Assembly: GCA_900544455.1 (NCBI GenBank)
Contig: UQVJ01000095.1
Span: 1-6,353 of the forward strand
From: an uncultured Eggerthella sp.
GTDB taxonomy: Bacteria > Actinomycetota > Coriobacteriia > Coriobacteriales > Eggerthellaceae
Direction of reading: 5' to 3'
Length of the DNA stretch: 6,353 bases
Part shown: one piece after another, positions 6,290 through 6,353 of the stretch
Numbering within the stretch: the first letter of the stretch is position 1
Layout: the number at the start of each line of letters is the position of its first letter
Made by a program: the position numbers and the translations under genes
The notes under the pieces: generated by a model
Seen by the model: the letters and a program-made list of their open reading frames with translations, nothing else
The model's database searches: none
What the model was told of the DNA's origin: nothing

Positions 6290-6343
6290 TGTGCCCCTAT
6301 GCAGGAAGGCGCCCTTAAGGGCGCCTTCCTGCATAGGGGCACA
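6290..6343. terminator. 54-bp perfect palindrome, probable terminator
   Basis: Arms 6290-6316 and 6317-6343 are exact reverse complements, 27 bp each, meeting at TTAA. The stem contains CAGGAAGGCGCCC and its complement and is very GC-rich. It lies 57 bases after the antiporter stop, where a terminator is expected, but neither strand has a T-run after it (plus side ACAAACACT, minus side ATTCC). It could be a U-less terminator, an mRNA 3'-end stabiliser, or a copy of a genome repeat. The structure is certain, the role is inferred. Confidence 0.6.
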
Positions 6344-6353
6344 AACACTAACC

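Overview
The window reads like an ordinary chromosomal stretch of a Gram-positive bacterium with roughly balanced base composition. An actinobacterium of the Coriobacteriia type would fit a HelD-type RNA polymerase ATPase, a rhomboid with a GAST active site, and a CPA2 antiporter with a Gly-Glu acid site. That placement is inference from protein character only. I see no phage, transposase, CRISPR, tRNA or rRNA.

Layout: (1) The 3' end of a CBS-domain regulatory protein enters from the left on the + strand and stops at 369. (2) A 14-bp perfect hairpin at 394-427 separates it from a convergent minus-strand gene (447-854). That gene encodes a VUT/YhhQ-type queuosine-precursor transporter that lacks its middle third. 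(3) A ~97-bp divergent region holds a possible shared palindromic -10 (ACTATAGT), and a hairpin that could mask the transporter's ribosome binding site. It separates the transporter from a complete 719-residue HelD-like superfamily 1 helicase (952-3111, +), which is closed by a strong rho-independent terminator. (4) A rhomboid intramembrane protease lies on the minus strand (3193-3981). (5) Across another divergent intergenic region come a YigZ/IMPACT-family protein (4130-4759) and, 33 bases later, a CPA2-type cation:proton antiporter with a histidine-rich cytosolic tail (4793-6232). (6) The window ends in a 54-bp perfect palindrome (6290-6343).

The genes do not form an obvious pathway; only yigZ and the antiporter look like a possible two-gene unit. 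I did not find a convincing undescribed multi-gene system. The best leads are the in-frame internal deletion in the queuosine-precursor transporter with its SD-masking hairpin, the histidine-rich tail and atypical acid site of the antiporter, and the long terminal palindrome without a T-tract.
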